In this document: piece after piece, positions 10,783-19,348 of the stretch
Numbering within the stretch: the stretch's first letter is position 1
Layout of the letters: each line of letters starts with the position of its first letter
Assembly: GCA_051873875.1 (NCBI GenBank)
Contig: JBJEFI010000048.1
Location: 1-64,000, forward strand
DNA length: 64,000 nucleotides
Origin: JBJEFI01 sp051873875
Lineage (GTDB): Bacteria > Bacillota > Bacilli > Bacillales > Bacillaceae_G
Reading direction: 5' to 3'
The notes under the pieces: generated by a model
What the model saw: only the letters and a program-made list of their open reading frames with translations
What the model was told of the DNA's origin: nothing
Databases searched by the model: none
Position numbers and translations under genes: made by a program

Positions 10783-12516
10783 CTATAACAACTCCTTGCT
10801 ATTATTGTACACTTGTTTCGGTAAGAACGGATTTCCATCATATTTTAATAATGAAGAGATTTTGCCATGGTTACCGATATTCATTTTAATAATATTTGCT
10901 AGCTGACCTGTTGCATTATTTTCTACAACGATTACACGTTTTGCACGATCAACTAATGGCAATAATTCAGCTGCTGGGAAAGGATGTATCAGACGAATAT
11001 GTGCATGATTTACTTTATATCCATCTTGTTCTAAATAGTTCATCGCTTCCTCAATTGCGCCACGAGTAGAGTTAAAGCCTACAAATAATACGTCTGCTTC
11101 CTCATGTTTTGCATTTATATGAATTGGTTTATCAAAACGAATTGACTCTACTTTTCTCAAACGTTTTTCCATTTGATCAAAACGATTTTGAGCAGCCTCT
11201 GATGGTTTACCAGTTTCAGCATGTTCTACACCTGTAACATGGTGAATACCATTTTTCATTCCTGGTACAACACGAGGAGAAATGCCATCTTCTGTTACTT
11301 CATAACGTTTGAAATAATCATCAGCTTCTGGTATTTCAACACCTAATTGTAATTTTCCACGGCGAACTTCTATTTTATCATAATCTAATAATTGAACAGT
11401 TTGTTTTCCTAATGAAAGCTGTAAATCTGTTAATAGGATAACTGGCAATTGTAATTCTTCGGCAATATTAAACGCTTGTACTGTATCATAGAATGCTTCT
11501 TCTACTGTACTTGGTGCAATTACAACTTTTGGAATTTCACCATGTGTCCCATAAATCATTGCCATTAAATCTGATTGTTCTTGTTTGGTAGGTAAACCTG
11601 TACTTGGGCCCCCACGTTGTGTATCAACAATAACTAATGGTGTTTCTGTCATTCCAGCTAAGCCGATTGCTTCCATCATTAACGATAAGCCAGGTCCTGC
11701 TGAAGCAGTTAAGGCACGTACACCTGCATAGTTAGCACCAATTGCCATTGTACAAGCCGAAATTTCATCCTCTGTTTGGATAACAGTTCCACCGAATTTA
11801 GGTAATTTTTTAATTAAATATTCCATAATTTCAGAAGCTGGTGTAATTGGATATGCAGCCATAAATCTTGAGCCAGCAGCAACTGCTCCTAATGCAATTG
11901 CATCATTTCCTATCATGAACATGCGTTTTTGACCATCCGCTGGTTCTAATTGTAAGGAAGCAACTGTGTCTCCTAACAACGCCTTCATTTCTTCAGCACC
12001 ACGGCGAATAGCCTCCATATTTTTATCAACAACTTGTTGGCCTTTACGTAAGAAAATTTCTTCTACTACTTCTTTGAAAACTTCCGGATTTAATCCTAAT
12101 ACAGCACTAGATGCTCCAACTGCAACCATGTTCTTCATTAATGAAGTTCCCAATTCAGAAGCAAGTTCTGTAAATGGAACCGTATACAAAGGAACATTTA
12201 AATCTTGTGGCTTTACTGGATTAAACTTAGAATCTGCTATGATGATTCCTGTGTCCTTTAACTCATGACAATTGACATCGATTGTTTCTTGATCGAATGC
12301 AACCAAGATATCTAAATCATCAGATATTGCCCGTATTTCACTCGTGCTAACACGAATTTTATTATTTGTATGACCACCTTTAATACGAGAAGAAAAGTGA
12401 CGATATCCATACAAATAATATCCTAGTCGGTTTAAGGCAATTGAAAATATCTCCCCTGTGCTTTCAATCCCTTCACCTTGTTGCCCCCCGACTTTCCATG
12501 AAAGTTGACTTACCAT
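10783..12516 (-). CDS. korA: 2-oxoacid:ferredoxin oxidoreductase, alpha subunit (gamma-alpha fusion)
   Basis: 577 residues: an N-terminal gamma domain (about 1-180; GGQQGEGIESTGEIF near residue 10) fused to the pyrimidine-binding alpha domain (AAYPITPASEIMEYL and AGPGLSLMMEA) and a C-terminal domain II. With KorB it oxidatively decarboxylates a 2-oxoacid to acyl-CoA and passes electrons to ferredoxin. The ATG follows AGGGG. A perfect 16-bp palindrome overlaps the likely -35 of its promoter, suggesting a dedicated regulator. Function is clear at family level, substrate inferred. Confidence 0.9.
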   Translation of the reverse strand: MVSQLSWKVGGQQGEGIESTGEIFSIALNRLGYYLYGYRHFSSRIKGGHTNNKIRVSTSEIRAISDDLDILVAFDQETIDVNCHELKDTGIIIADSKFNPVKPQDLNVPLYTVPFTELASELGTSLMKNMVAVGASSAVLGLNPEVFKEVVEEIFLRKGQQVVDKNMEAIRRGAEEMKALLGDTVASLQLEPADGQKRMFMIGNDAIALGAVAAGSRFMAAYPITPASEIMEYLIKKLPKFGGTVIQTEDEISACTMAIGANYAGVRALTASAGPGLSLMMEAIGLAGMTETPLVIVDTQRGGPSTGLPTKQEQSDLMAMIYGTHGEIPKVVIAPSTVEEAFYDTVQAFNIAEELQLPVILLTDLQLSLGKQTVQLLDYDKIEVRRGKLQLGVEIPEADDYFKRYEVTEDGISPRVVPGMKNGIHHVTGVEHAETGKPSEAAQNRFDQMEKRLRKVESIRFDKPIHINAKHEEADVLFVGFNSTRGAIEEAMNYLEQDGYKVNHAHIRLIHPFPAAELLPLVDRAKRVIVVENNATGQLANIIKMNIGNHGKISSLLKYDGNPFLPKQVYNNSKELL

Positions 12517-12558
12517 TTCCTACACCCCTTTAGTGTACTCTTTAAGCTTTCCATCAAT

Positions 12559-12597
12559 GTTATATCACTATTGAATTTGAAATAGATACGTATCTAT
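12559..12597 (-). promoter_or_regulatory. korAB promoter with palindromic operator candidate
   Basis: TGATATAAC gives an extended -10 (TATAAC at 12564-12559). At the 17-bp -35 position sits the perfect palindrome ATAGATACGTATCTAT (12582-12597). A protein bound there would touch the -35 directly. The rest of 12598-12773 is AT-rich with no further feature that I can support. Confidence 0.5.
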
Positions 12598-12773
12598 AAA
12601 ATTATTTTACAAAATAAATACTTTATAAAATAATAAGATAATGTACTAATTCGATTATAATTCTAGTCTTATCTAAATAAATTTGCAAGGATTTAGTTTA
12701 AAGATTTTATATTTTTAAACAATTTAAAAATATCCATCTTCTTGTCTATTTAGAAAAGTAATTCGTGCACACA

Positions 12774-12806
12774 AAAAGGCTGTCAAAAATAGTTTTGACA
12801 GCCTTT
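12774..12806 (-). terminator. Terminator after spoVS
   Basis: Perfect hairpin AAAGGCTGTCAAAA / TTTTGACAGCCTTT ending in a T run on the minus strand, just past the spoVS stop. Confidence 0.93.
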
Positions 12807-12813
12807 GTATCTA

Positions 12814-13074
12814 TTATCTAGGTTCAACAATAAGCTTAATTGCTGTACGCTCTTCTCCTTCAATCATAATATCTGTAAATGCAGGAATGCAAATAAGATC
12901 GACTCCACTAGGTGCTACAAACCCTCTTGCAATTGCTACCGCCTTTACCGCTTGATTTAATGCACCTGCACCGATTGCTTGGATTTCAGCTGCGCCACGT
13001 TCACGTAACACACCAGCTAGTGCACCAGCTACAGAATTAGGGTTAGATTTTGCTGAAACTTTTAATATCTCCAT
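12814..13074 (-). CDS. spoVS: Stage V sporulation protein S
   Basis: 86-residue SpoVS, a small Alba-like nucleic-acid-binding-fold protein that affects septation and coat/cortex development in B. subtilis; its molecular role is unsettled. MEILKVSAKSNPNSVAGALA and the GAGALNQAVKAVAIARG block are near-invariant in spore formers. Start chosen at 13074: GGAGG lies eight bases before this ATG and the length equals the family length; the ATG at 13098 would add eight residues not in the family. Monocistronic, with a sigma-H-like promoter and a terminator. Confidence 0.97.
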   Translation of the reverse strand: MEILKVSAKSNPNSVAGALAGVLRERGAAEIQAIGAGALNQAVKAVAIARGFVAPSGVDLICIPAFTDIMIEGEERTAIKLIVEPR

Positions 13075-13133
13075 TTCTACTTCCTCCTTATTGTTCATAC
13101 AACCATGCTATGCATGTATTCCTTTCTACATAT

Positions 13134-13162
13134 ATTCAATAAGGAAAGAATGTATTCCTGCT
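13134..13162 (-). promoter_or_regulatory. Sigma-H-type promoter of spoVS
   Basis: AGCAGGAATA (13162-13153) and GAAT (13137-13134) with about 16 bp between, the RWAGGAWWW / GAAT layout of sigma-H promoters and very like that of spoVG. spoVS is sigma-H dependent in B. subtilis. It lies 60 bp upstream of the chosen ATG. Confidence 0.65.
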
Positions 13163-13200
13163 TATTTTTTAAATTTTCTTTCAATTTGGAAAATTATTTT

Positions 13201-13995
13201 TTATTCGAAAATATAGGAACCTTCTCGTATTTGTACTCTTTCAATCTTTGTTGCTTTACCAGTCTTTTCATCAATATCAATAATAACTCCTGACAAAATT
13301 GCTGGACCATCCGCAACTTCAAAGCGCACTGGTAGACTTGTCAAAAATCGTTTTATAACTGCATCTCGTTCCACACCTAAAATACCATCCATTGGCCCTG
13401 TCATTCCAACATCTGTTAAATAAGCCGTTCCTTCTGGTAAAATACGCTCATCTGCAGTTTGAACATGTGTATGAGTACCAACAACAGCAGATACACGTCC
13501 ATCAAGATACCATCCCATCGCTTGTTTTTCACTTGTTGTTTCTGCATGAAAATCAACAAAAATGATAGATGTACGCTTCTTAATCTCATTCAACAATTCA
13601 TCCATCTTTTTAAAAGGACAGTCAATTGGATTCATAAACGTTCGCCCTTGAATATTTACAACGGCAATTTCGATGTCATTATACTTTACAAAAACATAGC
13701 CCTTTCCTTGTGTTCCTTCTGGAAAATTAGCCGGACGAACTAAATACTTTGCCTCATCAATAAATTCGAAAATTTCTCTATTATCCCAACTATGATTACC
13801 AAGTGTAACAACCTGAGCACCTTGCGTTAAGAAAGCTTGGTATATTTTCTTCGTAATTCCTTTTCCGTGTGCTGCATTTTCCCCATTTATAATTGTTAGT
13901 GTTGGTTTATATTTTTGCTTTAATTGTTGTAAGTGTTCACTTACCATTTTTCTACCTGGAGAACCAACAACATCTCCAATAAATAAGATTCTCAT
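13201..13995 (-). CDS. ymdB: YmdB, 2',3'-cyclic nucleotide phosphodiesterase
   Basis: Metallophosphoesterase of the YmdB family (264 residues) needed in B. subtilis for nanotube and biofilm phenotypes; it hydrolyses cyclic nucleotides. Metal-site motifs: GDVVGSPGRK (about 7-16), INGENAAHGKG (36-46), GNHSWDN (about 65-71), DFHAE and GTHTHVQTAD. Start at 13995 (MRILFIGD) is preferred over the ATG at 14031: it follows AAGGTGATAA and the earlier 12 residues are outside the family. It follows rny, after that gene's terminator. Confidence 0.95.
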   Translation of the reverse strand: MRILFIGDVVGSPGRKMVSEHLQQLKQKYKPTLTIINGENAAHGKGITKKIYQAFLTQGAQVVTLGNHSWDNREIFEFIDEAKYLVRPANFPEGTQGKGYVFVKYNDIEIAVVNIQGRTFMNPIDCPFKKMDELLNEIKKRTSIIFVDFHAETTSEKQAMGWYLDGRVSAVVGTHTHVQTADERILPEGTAYLTDVGMTGPMDGILGVERDAVIKRFLTSLPVRFEVADGPAILSGVIIDIDEKTGKATKIERVQIREGSYIFE

Positions 13996-14045
13996 TTTAT
14001 CACCTTCATCATCTATTACAATTATTATCATTTCCTAAATGAATA

Positions 14046-14074
14046 AAAATAAAGTGGCGAAAATCGCCACTTTT
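14046..14074 (-). terminator. Terminator after rny
   Basis: Hairpin AAAGTGGCGA / TCGCCACTTT with a T-rich tail on the minus strand; its first arm overlaps the rny stop codon. Confidence 0.88.
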
Positions 14075-15635
14075 ATTTTGCGTACTCAACTGCTCGTGTT
14101 TCACGTATAACCGTCACTTTAATATGACCTGGATAATCTAACTCCTCTTCGATTCGCTTACGAATGTCTCTCGCTAATCGATGAGCTTCTAAATCATCAA
14201 TCGTATCTGGTTTAACCATTATACGAACTTCACGTCCCGCTTGAATAGCGAAAGACTTCTCAACACCATCAAATGATTCTGAGATTTCTTCTAGCTTTTC
14301 TAAGCGACGGATATAATTTTCTAACGTTTCACTACGTGCTCCTGGTCTTGCTGCAGATAATGCATCCGCTGCTGCTACTAAAACGGCAATGATAGAAGTT
14401 GGCTCTGCGTCCCCATGATGAGAAGCAATTGCGTTAATAACAATTGGATTTTCCTTGTATTTCGTTGCAAGTTCTACACCAATCTCAACGTGACTTCCTT
14501 CAATTTCATGGTCAATTGCTTTACCGATATCATGCAGTAAACCGGCACGACGAGCTAATTTCTCATCTTCACCTAGTTCAGCAGCCATCAATCCAGCTAA
14601 ATAAGCAACTTCCATTGAATGTTTTAATACGTTTTGACCATAGCTTGTTCTAAATTTCAGACGACCTAAAATCTTAATTAAATCTGGATGTAATCCGTGA
14701 ACACCAACTTCAAATGTTGTTTGCTCCCCTATTTCACGAATATACTCATCCACTTCACGACGAGACTTCTCCACCATCTCTTCGATGCGAGCTGGATGGA
14801 TACGACCGTCTTGTACTAATTTGTCTAATGCAATTCGCGCTGTTTCACGACGAATTGGATCGAAGCCAGACAGAATAACTGCTTCAGGTGTATCATCAAT
14901 GATTAAATCAATACCCGTTAATGTTTCAAGTGTACGAATATTACGACCTTCACGGCCAATAATTCGACCCTTCATTTCATCATTTGGCAGATTCACTACT
15001 GAGACAGTTGTTTCTGCAACATGATCAGCCGCGCAACGCTGAATTGCTAATGATAAAAGCTCTTTCGCTTTCTTATCGGCCTCTTCTTTTGCACGTGTTT
15101 CTGCTTCTTTGATCATAACTGCAGTTTCATGTGTTAATTCATTTTCTACTTTTTCAAGGATAATTTTTCGCGCTTCATCACGTGTTAAGTTAGAAATACG
15201 TTCTAGTTCCTCTTGTTGTAGACGAATAGTTTCTTCCACTCTGCTTTCCATTGCCTCTACTTGTTGTTGCTTCTGAATAAGAGAATTTTCTTTTCTTTCA
15301 AGAGTTGATTCACGTTTTTCTAACGCTTCATCTTTTCGATCAAGATTTTCTTCTCTTTGCATCAAACGATTTTCTTGCTTTTGCAACTCATTTCTACGAT
15401 TACGTAAATCAGATTCTGCATCCAAACGAAGTTGATGTATTTCATCTTTCGCTTCTAATAGTGCTTCTTTTTGTAAACGGTCAGACTCACGACGTGCATC
15501 TTCTAAAATTTTATTCGCAGCATTTGTTGCACCATTAATTTTCGCTTCCGCTATTGATTTTCTCACGTAAAATCCAACAAAAGTACCGACAACTAAACCA
15601 AGCAAACTGGAGATGACAATTGCCACAATATCCAC
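14073..15635 (-). CDS. rny: Ribonuclease Y
   Basis: Membrane-anchored endoribonuclease that starts mRNA decay in Firmicutes. Order: N-terminal transmembrane segment (about 4-24), a long charged coiled coil (about 30-200), KH domain with [15 protein letters not shown], then the HD domain with [12 protein letters not shown] and ASHHGD. Start assigned to GTG at 15635: it follows GGAGGTG by five bases and gives exactly 520 residues, the B. subtilis length; the in-frame ATG at 15716 adds 27 non-homologous residues. Preceded by a strong promoter, followed by a terminator. RicA, encoded nearby, modulates it. Confidence 0.97.
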   Translation of the reverse strand: MDIVAIVISSLLGLVVGTFVGFYVRKSIAEAKINGATNAANKILEDARRESDRLQKEALLEAKDEIHQLRLDAESDLRNRRNELQKQENRLMQREENLDRKDEALEKRESTLERKENSLIQKQQQVEAMESRVEETIRLQQEELERISNLTRDEARKIILEKVENELTHETAVMIKEAETRAKEEADKKAKELLSLAIQRCAADHVAETTVSVVNLPNDEMKGRIIGREGRNIRTLETLTGIDLIIDDTPEAVILSGFDPIRRETARIALDKLVQDGRIHPARIEEMVEKSRREVDEYIREIGEQTTFEVGVHGLHPDLIKILGRLKFRTSYGQNVLKHSMEVAYLAGLMAAELGEDEKLARRAGLLHDIGKAIDHEIEGSHVEIGVELATKYKENPIVINAIASHHGDAEPTSIIAVLVAAADALSAARPGARSETLENYIRRLEKLEEISESFDGVEKSFAIQAGREVRIMVKPDTIDDLEAHRLARDIRKRIEEELDYPGHIKVTVIRETRAVEYAK

Positions 15636-15734
15636 AGTTCCACCTCCTCTTGCTGTGAAAATGTTCCATAAAAAATGCCGGTATGTATATGCTGTTATTA
15701 AAACACACCGCTTCATCCTTCTTTATTGTCATAA

Positions 15735-15756
15735 AATATGAAAGAATTTCATATTT
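15735..15756. repeat. Palindrome at the rny transcription start
   Basis: AATATGAAA and TTTCATATT arms around a 3-bp centre, starting right after the rny -10 box, so it straddles the expected transcription start. This is operator-like, or the base of a 5'-end hairpin in the rny mRNA. Confidence 0.45.
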
Positions 15757-15785
15757 ATTGTAAATGTCACCCAACTTATTGTCAA
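15757..15785 (-). promoter_or_regulatory. Strong sigma-A promoter of rny
   Basis: TTGACA (15785-15780), 17-bp spacer, TACAAT (15762-15757) on the minus strand. An interrupted palindrome AAGGTGT-GT-ACACCTT (15784-15799) abuts and slightly overlaps the -35. The mRNA leader would be about 115 bases. Confidence 0.8.
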
Positions 15786-15799
15786 GGTGTGTACACCTT

Positions 15800-16053
15800 T
15801 TTCCTATTAAATAAAGGATTTTCTTCAATATTTGCTCCCTTTTATTTCCTTTTCAACTTTCCTTATTTTTCTATATAAAAATACTAATGTCTATCTTTAT
15901 TTTAAAAAATAGATACTTTTTCTTTATTTCACCCACAAAAAGAAATCGTTTTCAAAAAAGTTTCCATGTTAAAAACAAAAAAACATTCATCTTATTTTCA
16001 GAGGACTATTTTACAAAAATATACGTTTTATCACTTAATTAAATATAGGTTGA
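15800..16053. other. AT-rich intergenic stretch between recA and rny
   Basis: No credible gene. It holds one CcpA cre-like 14-mer at 15941-15954 (one mismatch to TGWAANCGNTNWCA), too far from the rny promoter to interpret. Otherwise I see nothing. Confidence 0.5.
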
Positions 16054-16089
16054 TACAAAAAATAAGCTGACCTTTTTAGATCAGCTTAT
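16054..16089 (-). terminator. Terminator after recA
   Basis: Hairpin ATAAGCTGA / TCAGCTTAT followed by a T run on the minus strand, a few bases beyond the recA stop. Confidence 0.92.
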
Positions 16090-16095
16090 CTCTAT

Positions 16096-17142
16096 TTAAT
16101 CCTCTAATAAAGAGAAATCTTCTTCTTCTTCCTCTTCAACAACAGAAAACTCATTTGTTATTAAACCAAAATGTTCACGAATCTTCCCTTCGATTTCAGC
16201 ACGAACAGCTGGGTTTTCACGTAAGAACACTTTCGCATTTTCACGGCCTTGGCCTAAACGTTCACCAGCAAAGGAATACCATGCTCCACTCTTTTGAACA
16301 ATATCTAGTTCTGCACCCATATCCACGATTTCGCCTTCTTTCGAAATCCCTTCACCGTACATAATGTCTACTTCAGCTGTACGGAATGGGGGAGCTACTT
16401 TGTTTTTTACGATTTTAACTTTTGTTTTGTTACCAACAATGTCATTTCCAAGTTTAAGTTGTTCTGCACGACGCACTTCTAAACGAACTGTTGAGTAGAA
16501 CTTTAATGCTCTTCCACCAGGTGTTGTTTCTGGATTTCCGAACATAACCCCTACTTTTTCACGAATTTGGTTAATGAAAATAGCAATTGTTTTTGATTTA
16601 TTAATTGCTCCAGATAATTTACGTAAAGCTTGTGACATTAAACGAGCTTGAAGTCCTACGTGAGCATCTCCCATTTCGCCTTCAATCTCTGCCTTTGGTA
16701 CTAATGCTGCTACAGAGTCAACAACAATAATATCAACCGCGCCACTACGAACAAGTGCCTCTGCAATTTCTAATCCTTGCTCCCCTGTATCTGGCTGTGA
16801 TAATAGTAAGTTGTCGATATCTACCCCTAATTTTTCGGCATATGCTGGATCAAGAGCATGTTCCGCATCAATAAATGCTGCCTGACCACCTTGTTTTTGT
16901 ACCTCTGCAATAGCGTGTAGTGCTACTGTTGTTTTACCTGATGATTCAGGTCCATATACTTCAATAATCCGACCACGAGGGTATCCACCTACTCCTAAAG
17001 CTGCATCTAGTGCAATTGAACCACTTGAAATAGTAGAAATTTGCGTTTCAGTTTTTTCGCCCAATTTCATAATAGAGCCTTTACCGAATTGCTTTTCAAT
17101 TTGTTTTAAAGCCATTTCTAAGGCTGCTTTTCGATTACTCAT
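16096..17142 (-). CDS. recA: Recombinase A
   Basis: Strand-exchange ATPase and LexA coprotease of the SOS response, 348 residues. Walker A GPESSGKT at about 64-71, Walker B strand [11 protein letters not shown]2 loop region [21 protein letters not shown], and an acidic tail with six consecutive Glu near 336-342, as usual for RecA. The ATG follows GAGGAGGG. Intact, no intron. Transcribed alone: a terminator closes cinA upstream and a LexA-type box plus promoter precede it. Confidence 0.99.
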   Translation of the reverse strand: MSNRKAALEMALKQIEKQFGKGSIMKLGEKTETQISTISSGSIALDAALGVGGYPRGRIIEVYGPESSGKTTVALHAIAEVQKQGGQAAFIDAEHALDPAYAEKLGVDIDNLLLSQPDTGEQGLEIAEALVRSGAVDIIVVDSVAALVPKAEIEGEMGDAHVGLQARLMSQALRKLSGAINKSKTIAIFINQIREKVGVMFGNPETTPGGRALKFYSTVRLEVRRAEQLKLGNDIVGNKTKVKIVKNKVAPPFRTAEVDIMYGEGISKEGEIVDMGAELDIVQKSGAWYSFAGERLGQGRENAKVFLRENPAVRAEIEGKIREHFGLITNEFSVVEEEEEEDFSLLED

Positions 17143-17178
17143 AACTTAAAAACCCTCCTCATTTGATTAGCTAGTTCT

Positions 17179-17207
17179 ACTATACAATCTTTTTAATGGG
17201 AACACAA
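17179..17207 (-). promoter_or_regulatory. recA promoter
   Basis: TTGTGT (17207-17202), 17-bp spacer, TATAGT (17184-17179) on the minus strand, 37 bp before the recA ATG. Confidence 0.75.
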
Positions 17208-17216
17208 GTATTTTTG

Positions 17217-17230
17217 CGAACATTCTTTCG
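17217..17230 (-). promoter_or_regulatory. LexA/DinR operator of recA
   Basis: CGAAAGAATGTTCG on the minus strand, one mismatch from the Bacillus SOS box CGAAC-N4-GTTCG, nine bases upstream of the -35. recA is the archetypal LexA target in Bacillus. Confidence 0.75.
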
Positions 17231-17318
17231 ATACACTTTTTCCATTTCTTCCTCTACAAAACCAAAAATTCTGCTATAAAATAGTCTAAATTTATTAAAT
17301 TGATACGCCAAATTTAGC

Positions 17319-17360
17319 AAATTAAAAGAGTTAATATTCTATAGAAATATTAACTCTTTT
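17319..17360 (-). terminator. Terminator after cinA
   Basis: Perfect 15-bp hairpin AAAAGAGTTAATATT / AATATTAACTCTTTT with T-rich tail on the minus strand, just past the cinA stop. It separates cinA from recA. Confidence 0.85.
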
Positions 17361-17367
17361 AAACATG

Positions 17368-18597
17368 TTAAGATAATTTTTTAATAACCTTAGAAAAAGC
17401 ATGCTTCATTGCCCTCATTCTAACTTGCTCTCTTGTACCAGCTAGTTTTAAGGATAAAACATCTACTTCTCCTTCAATTGAAATACCAATATAAACTGTT
17501 CCAACTTCTTTTCCCTCAGACATACTTGGACCAGCCACACCAGTTAATCCAACTCCTACATTACTTTGAAATAACTTAGCTACGCCAACAGCCATTTCTC
17601 TTGCACATTGTTCACTAACTGCTCCATCTTTATCTAACGTTGCTTTGGCTACTCCTAAAGAGCGATGTTTTACTTCATTTGAATAGGTTACAATACTACC
17701 ATCTATTATATCAGATGCTCCAGGCAAGTCTGTAAGCGTACTTGCACACAGCCCCCCTGTTAAACTTTCAGCAAAACTAATTTTCCAATTGTACTTCTTT
17801 AACTTCTCCATTAAAACACTTGAAAGCGTATCTTCATCATTACCATATAAATACTTTCCTACTCTATCTGTAATGATTTCTTCGGTTTTTGCTATCTGTT
17901 GTTTACACGCTTCTTCGTTTATTCCTTTAGCCGTTAATCTTAATGCAACCTCTCCATCGGCAGCAAGTGGTGCAACAGTTGGATTGATTTGCTGAAGTAA
18001 ATCAATTACCTCTGTTTCAAGTTGTGATTCCCCGATTCCAAAAAAGCGAAGCATTTTTGAATGAATGACACTTTCACTTTCTAGTTTTTTCATCAAATAT
18101 GGCTCTACATAAGAAGTAAACATCGGCTTCATTTCCTTAGGTGGTCCCGGTAATAAAACAAATGTACATCCTTTATATGTATCTATATTCCCTACTGCCA
18201 TCCCATGATCATTTATTAAGGGAATACTATTTTCAAAAAGTAATGCTTGTTTTTTATTATTTTCTGTCATTATACGCCCTATTTTTTCAAAATAAGTACG
18301 TATCTTTGCTAACGTCTCTTCATGGTAAACTAGCCTTTTATCAATTACCTTTGCTACTACTTCTTTCGTTAAATCATCTTCTGTAGGTCCAAGCCCACCT
18401 GTACAAATAATTAAATCAGCTCTTTTCATACCATGAATAATGGCTGATTCTAGTCGCTTTGCATTATCTCCTACTACTGTTTGATAATAGACATTTATAC
18501 CCATCGTCGCTAATCGTTGCGAGAGAAACTGTGCATTTGTATTTACAATTTGACCTAATAATAATTCTGTACCTACTGCAATGATTTCAACATTCAT
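17368..18597 (-). CDS. cinA: CinA, competence/damage-inducible NMN deamidase-type protein
   Basis: 409 residues: N-terminal MoCF/MoaB-like domain (MNVEIIAVGTELLLGQIVNTNAQ; ICTGGLGPTEDDLT) and C-terminal CinA domain (SFAESLTGGLCASTLTDLPGAS; GVGLTGVAGPS). In other bacteria the protein has ADP-ribose pyrophosphatase and NMN deamidase activities; in Gram-positives it is made in competence and associates with RecA. The ATG follows GGAGG. It lies 24 bp after pgsA and before recA, the usual order. Confidence 0.96.
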   Translation of the reverse strand: MNVEIIAVGTELLLGQIVNTNAQFLSQRLATMGINVYYQTVVGDNAKRLESAIIHGMKRADLIICTGGLGPTEDDLTKEVVAKVIDKRLVYHEETLAKIRTYFEKIGRIMTENNKKQALLFENSIPLINDHGMAVGNIDTYKGCTFVLLPGPPKEMKPMFTSYVEPYLMKKLESESVIHSKMLRFFGIGESQLETEVIDLLQQINPTVAPLAADGEVALRLTAKGINEEACKQQIAKTEEIITDRVGKYLYGNDEDTLSSVLMEKLKKYNWKISFAESLTGGLCASTLTDLPGASDIIDGSIVTYSNEVKHRSLGVAKATLDKDGAVSEQCAREMAVGVAKLFQSNVGVGLTGVAGPSMSEGKEVGTVYIGISIEGEVDVLSLKLAGTREQVRMRAMKHAFSKVIKKLS

Positions 18598-18621
18598 TGT
18601 TTTAATCCTCCATTGGATTAT

Positions 18622-19200
18622 TTATTTCGAATTTCTAAACACTTCTTTATTCTTAATAAAATAATCTGCGCCAGACCAAACTGTAAAGATTACCGCAATC
18701 CACATTGCAATGTAACCAATTGGAATACCAATCATATTTAAAGGAATGTCATTTAATAAATATGCAGAAATCGCAACAATTTGCGTCCATGTTTTAATTT
18801 TACCTAACATACCTGCTGCATGTACTTCTCCACTACCAGCTAAAATAAGACGTAATCCTGTTACAGCAAATTCACGAGAGATAATAATAATTACCATCCA
18901 CGCTGGTACATCTGTTATATCGATTAATGCCACTAAAGCTGCCGAAACAAGTAATTTATCTGCTAATGGATCCAAAAATTTTCCTAAATTTGTCACTAAA
19001 TTATGTTTACGTGCTAAGTGACCATCAATCCAGTCTGTTGCAGAGGCAAAAATAAAAATAAGTGCTGCAACAAGTTGTGTAATATTTAGTGTATCTCCAT
19101 AAAATGTAATTGTTCCCCAATTCCAATTACTAAATAAGATTACTAAAAAAATAGGGATTAAAAAAATTCTTGCTACTGTGATTTTATTTGGTAAGTTCAT
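18622..19200 (-). CDS. pgsA: CDP-diacylglycerol-glycerol-3-phosphate 3-phosphatidyltransferase
   Basis: Membrane enzyme making phosphatidylglycerophosphate, committed step of phosphatidylglycerol synthesis. 192 residues with several membrane spans. The CDP-alcohol phosphotransferase signature DGxxARx8GxxxDxxxD is complete: DGHLARKHNLVTNL followed by GKFLDPLAD (about 64-86). Start 19200 (MNLPNKITVARI) chosen: GGAGG seven bases upstream; the ATG at 19236 adds 12 residues outside the family. Forms pgsA-cinA. Confidence 0.97.
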   Translation of the reverse strand: MNLPNKITVARIFLIPIFLVILFSNWNWGTITFYGDTLNITQLVAALIFIFASATDWIDGHLARKHNLVTNLGKFLDPLADKLLVSAALVALIDITDVPAWMVIIIISREFAVTGLRLILAGSGEVHAAGMLGKIKTWTQIVAISAYLLNDIPLNMIGIPIGYIAMWIAVIFTVWSGADYFIKNKEVFRNSK

Positions 19201-19317
19201 GCTTCTTCCTCCATACTGTTCAATACCCATTTCCAAATAGAATGAAAATAAAATCTATAATTGAATCTTTGAAAATCAAATGCATTTCTACATAGACTTT
19301 CTTTTTATGTAATAATG

Positions 19318-19342
19318 AAAAAAGTCATCAAGATGATGACTC
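19318..19342 (-). terminator. Terminator after ymfM/rodZ
   Basis: Hairpin AGTCATC / GATGACT with six T following on the minus strand, a few bases past the stop. It separates the RodZ-like gene from pgsA. Confidence 0.85.
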
Positions 19343-19348
19343 TTGTGT

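Noticed and set aside
9914..12516. korAB as a horizontally acquired island
   Set aside because: Base composition and codon use look like the neighbours, with no mobile-element or tRNA border.
15535..15828. A 97-aa minus-strand frame overlapping the rny start and leader
   Set aside because: It covers the rny promoter and the beginning of rny in another frame, shows no family resemblance, and has no good SD. Treated as chance.
15941..15954. CcpA cre-like site (one mismatch)
   Set aside because: It lies about 155 bp upstream of the rny promoter and past the recA terminator, with no promoter near it; AT-rich DNA gives such matches by chance.
16096..17142. Intron or intein in recA, known from some Bacillus strains
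   Set aside because: The frame is continuous, 348 residues, with all motifs in normal spacing.
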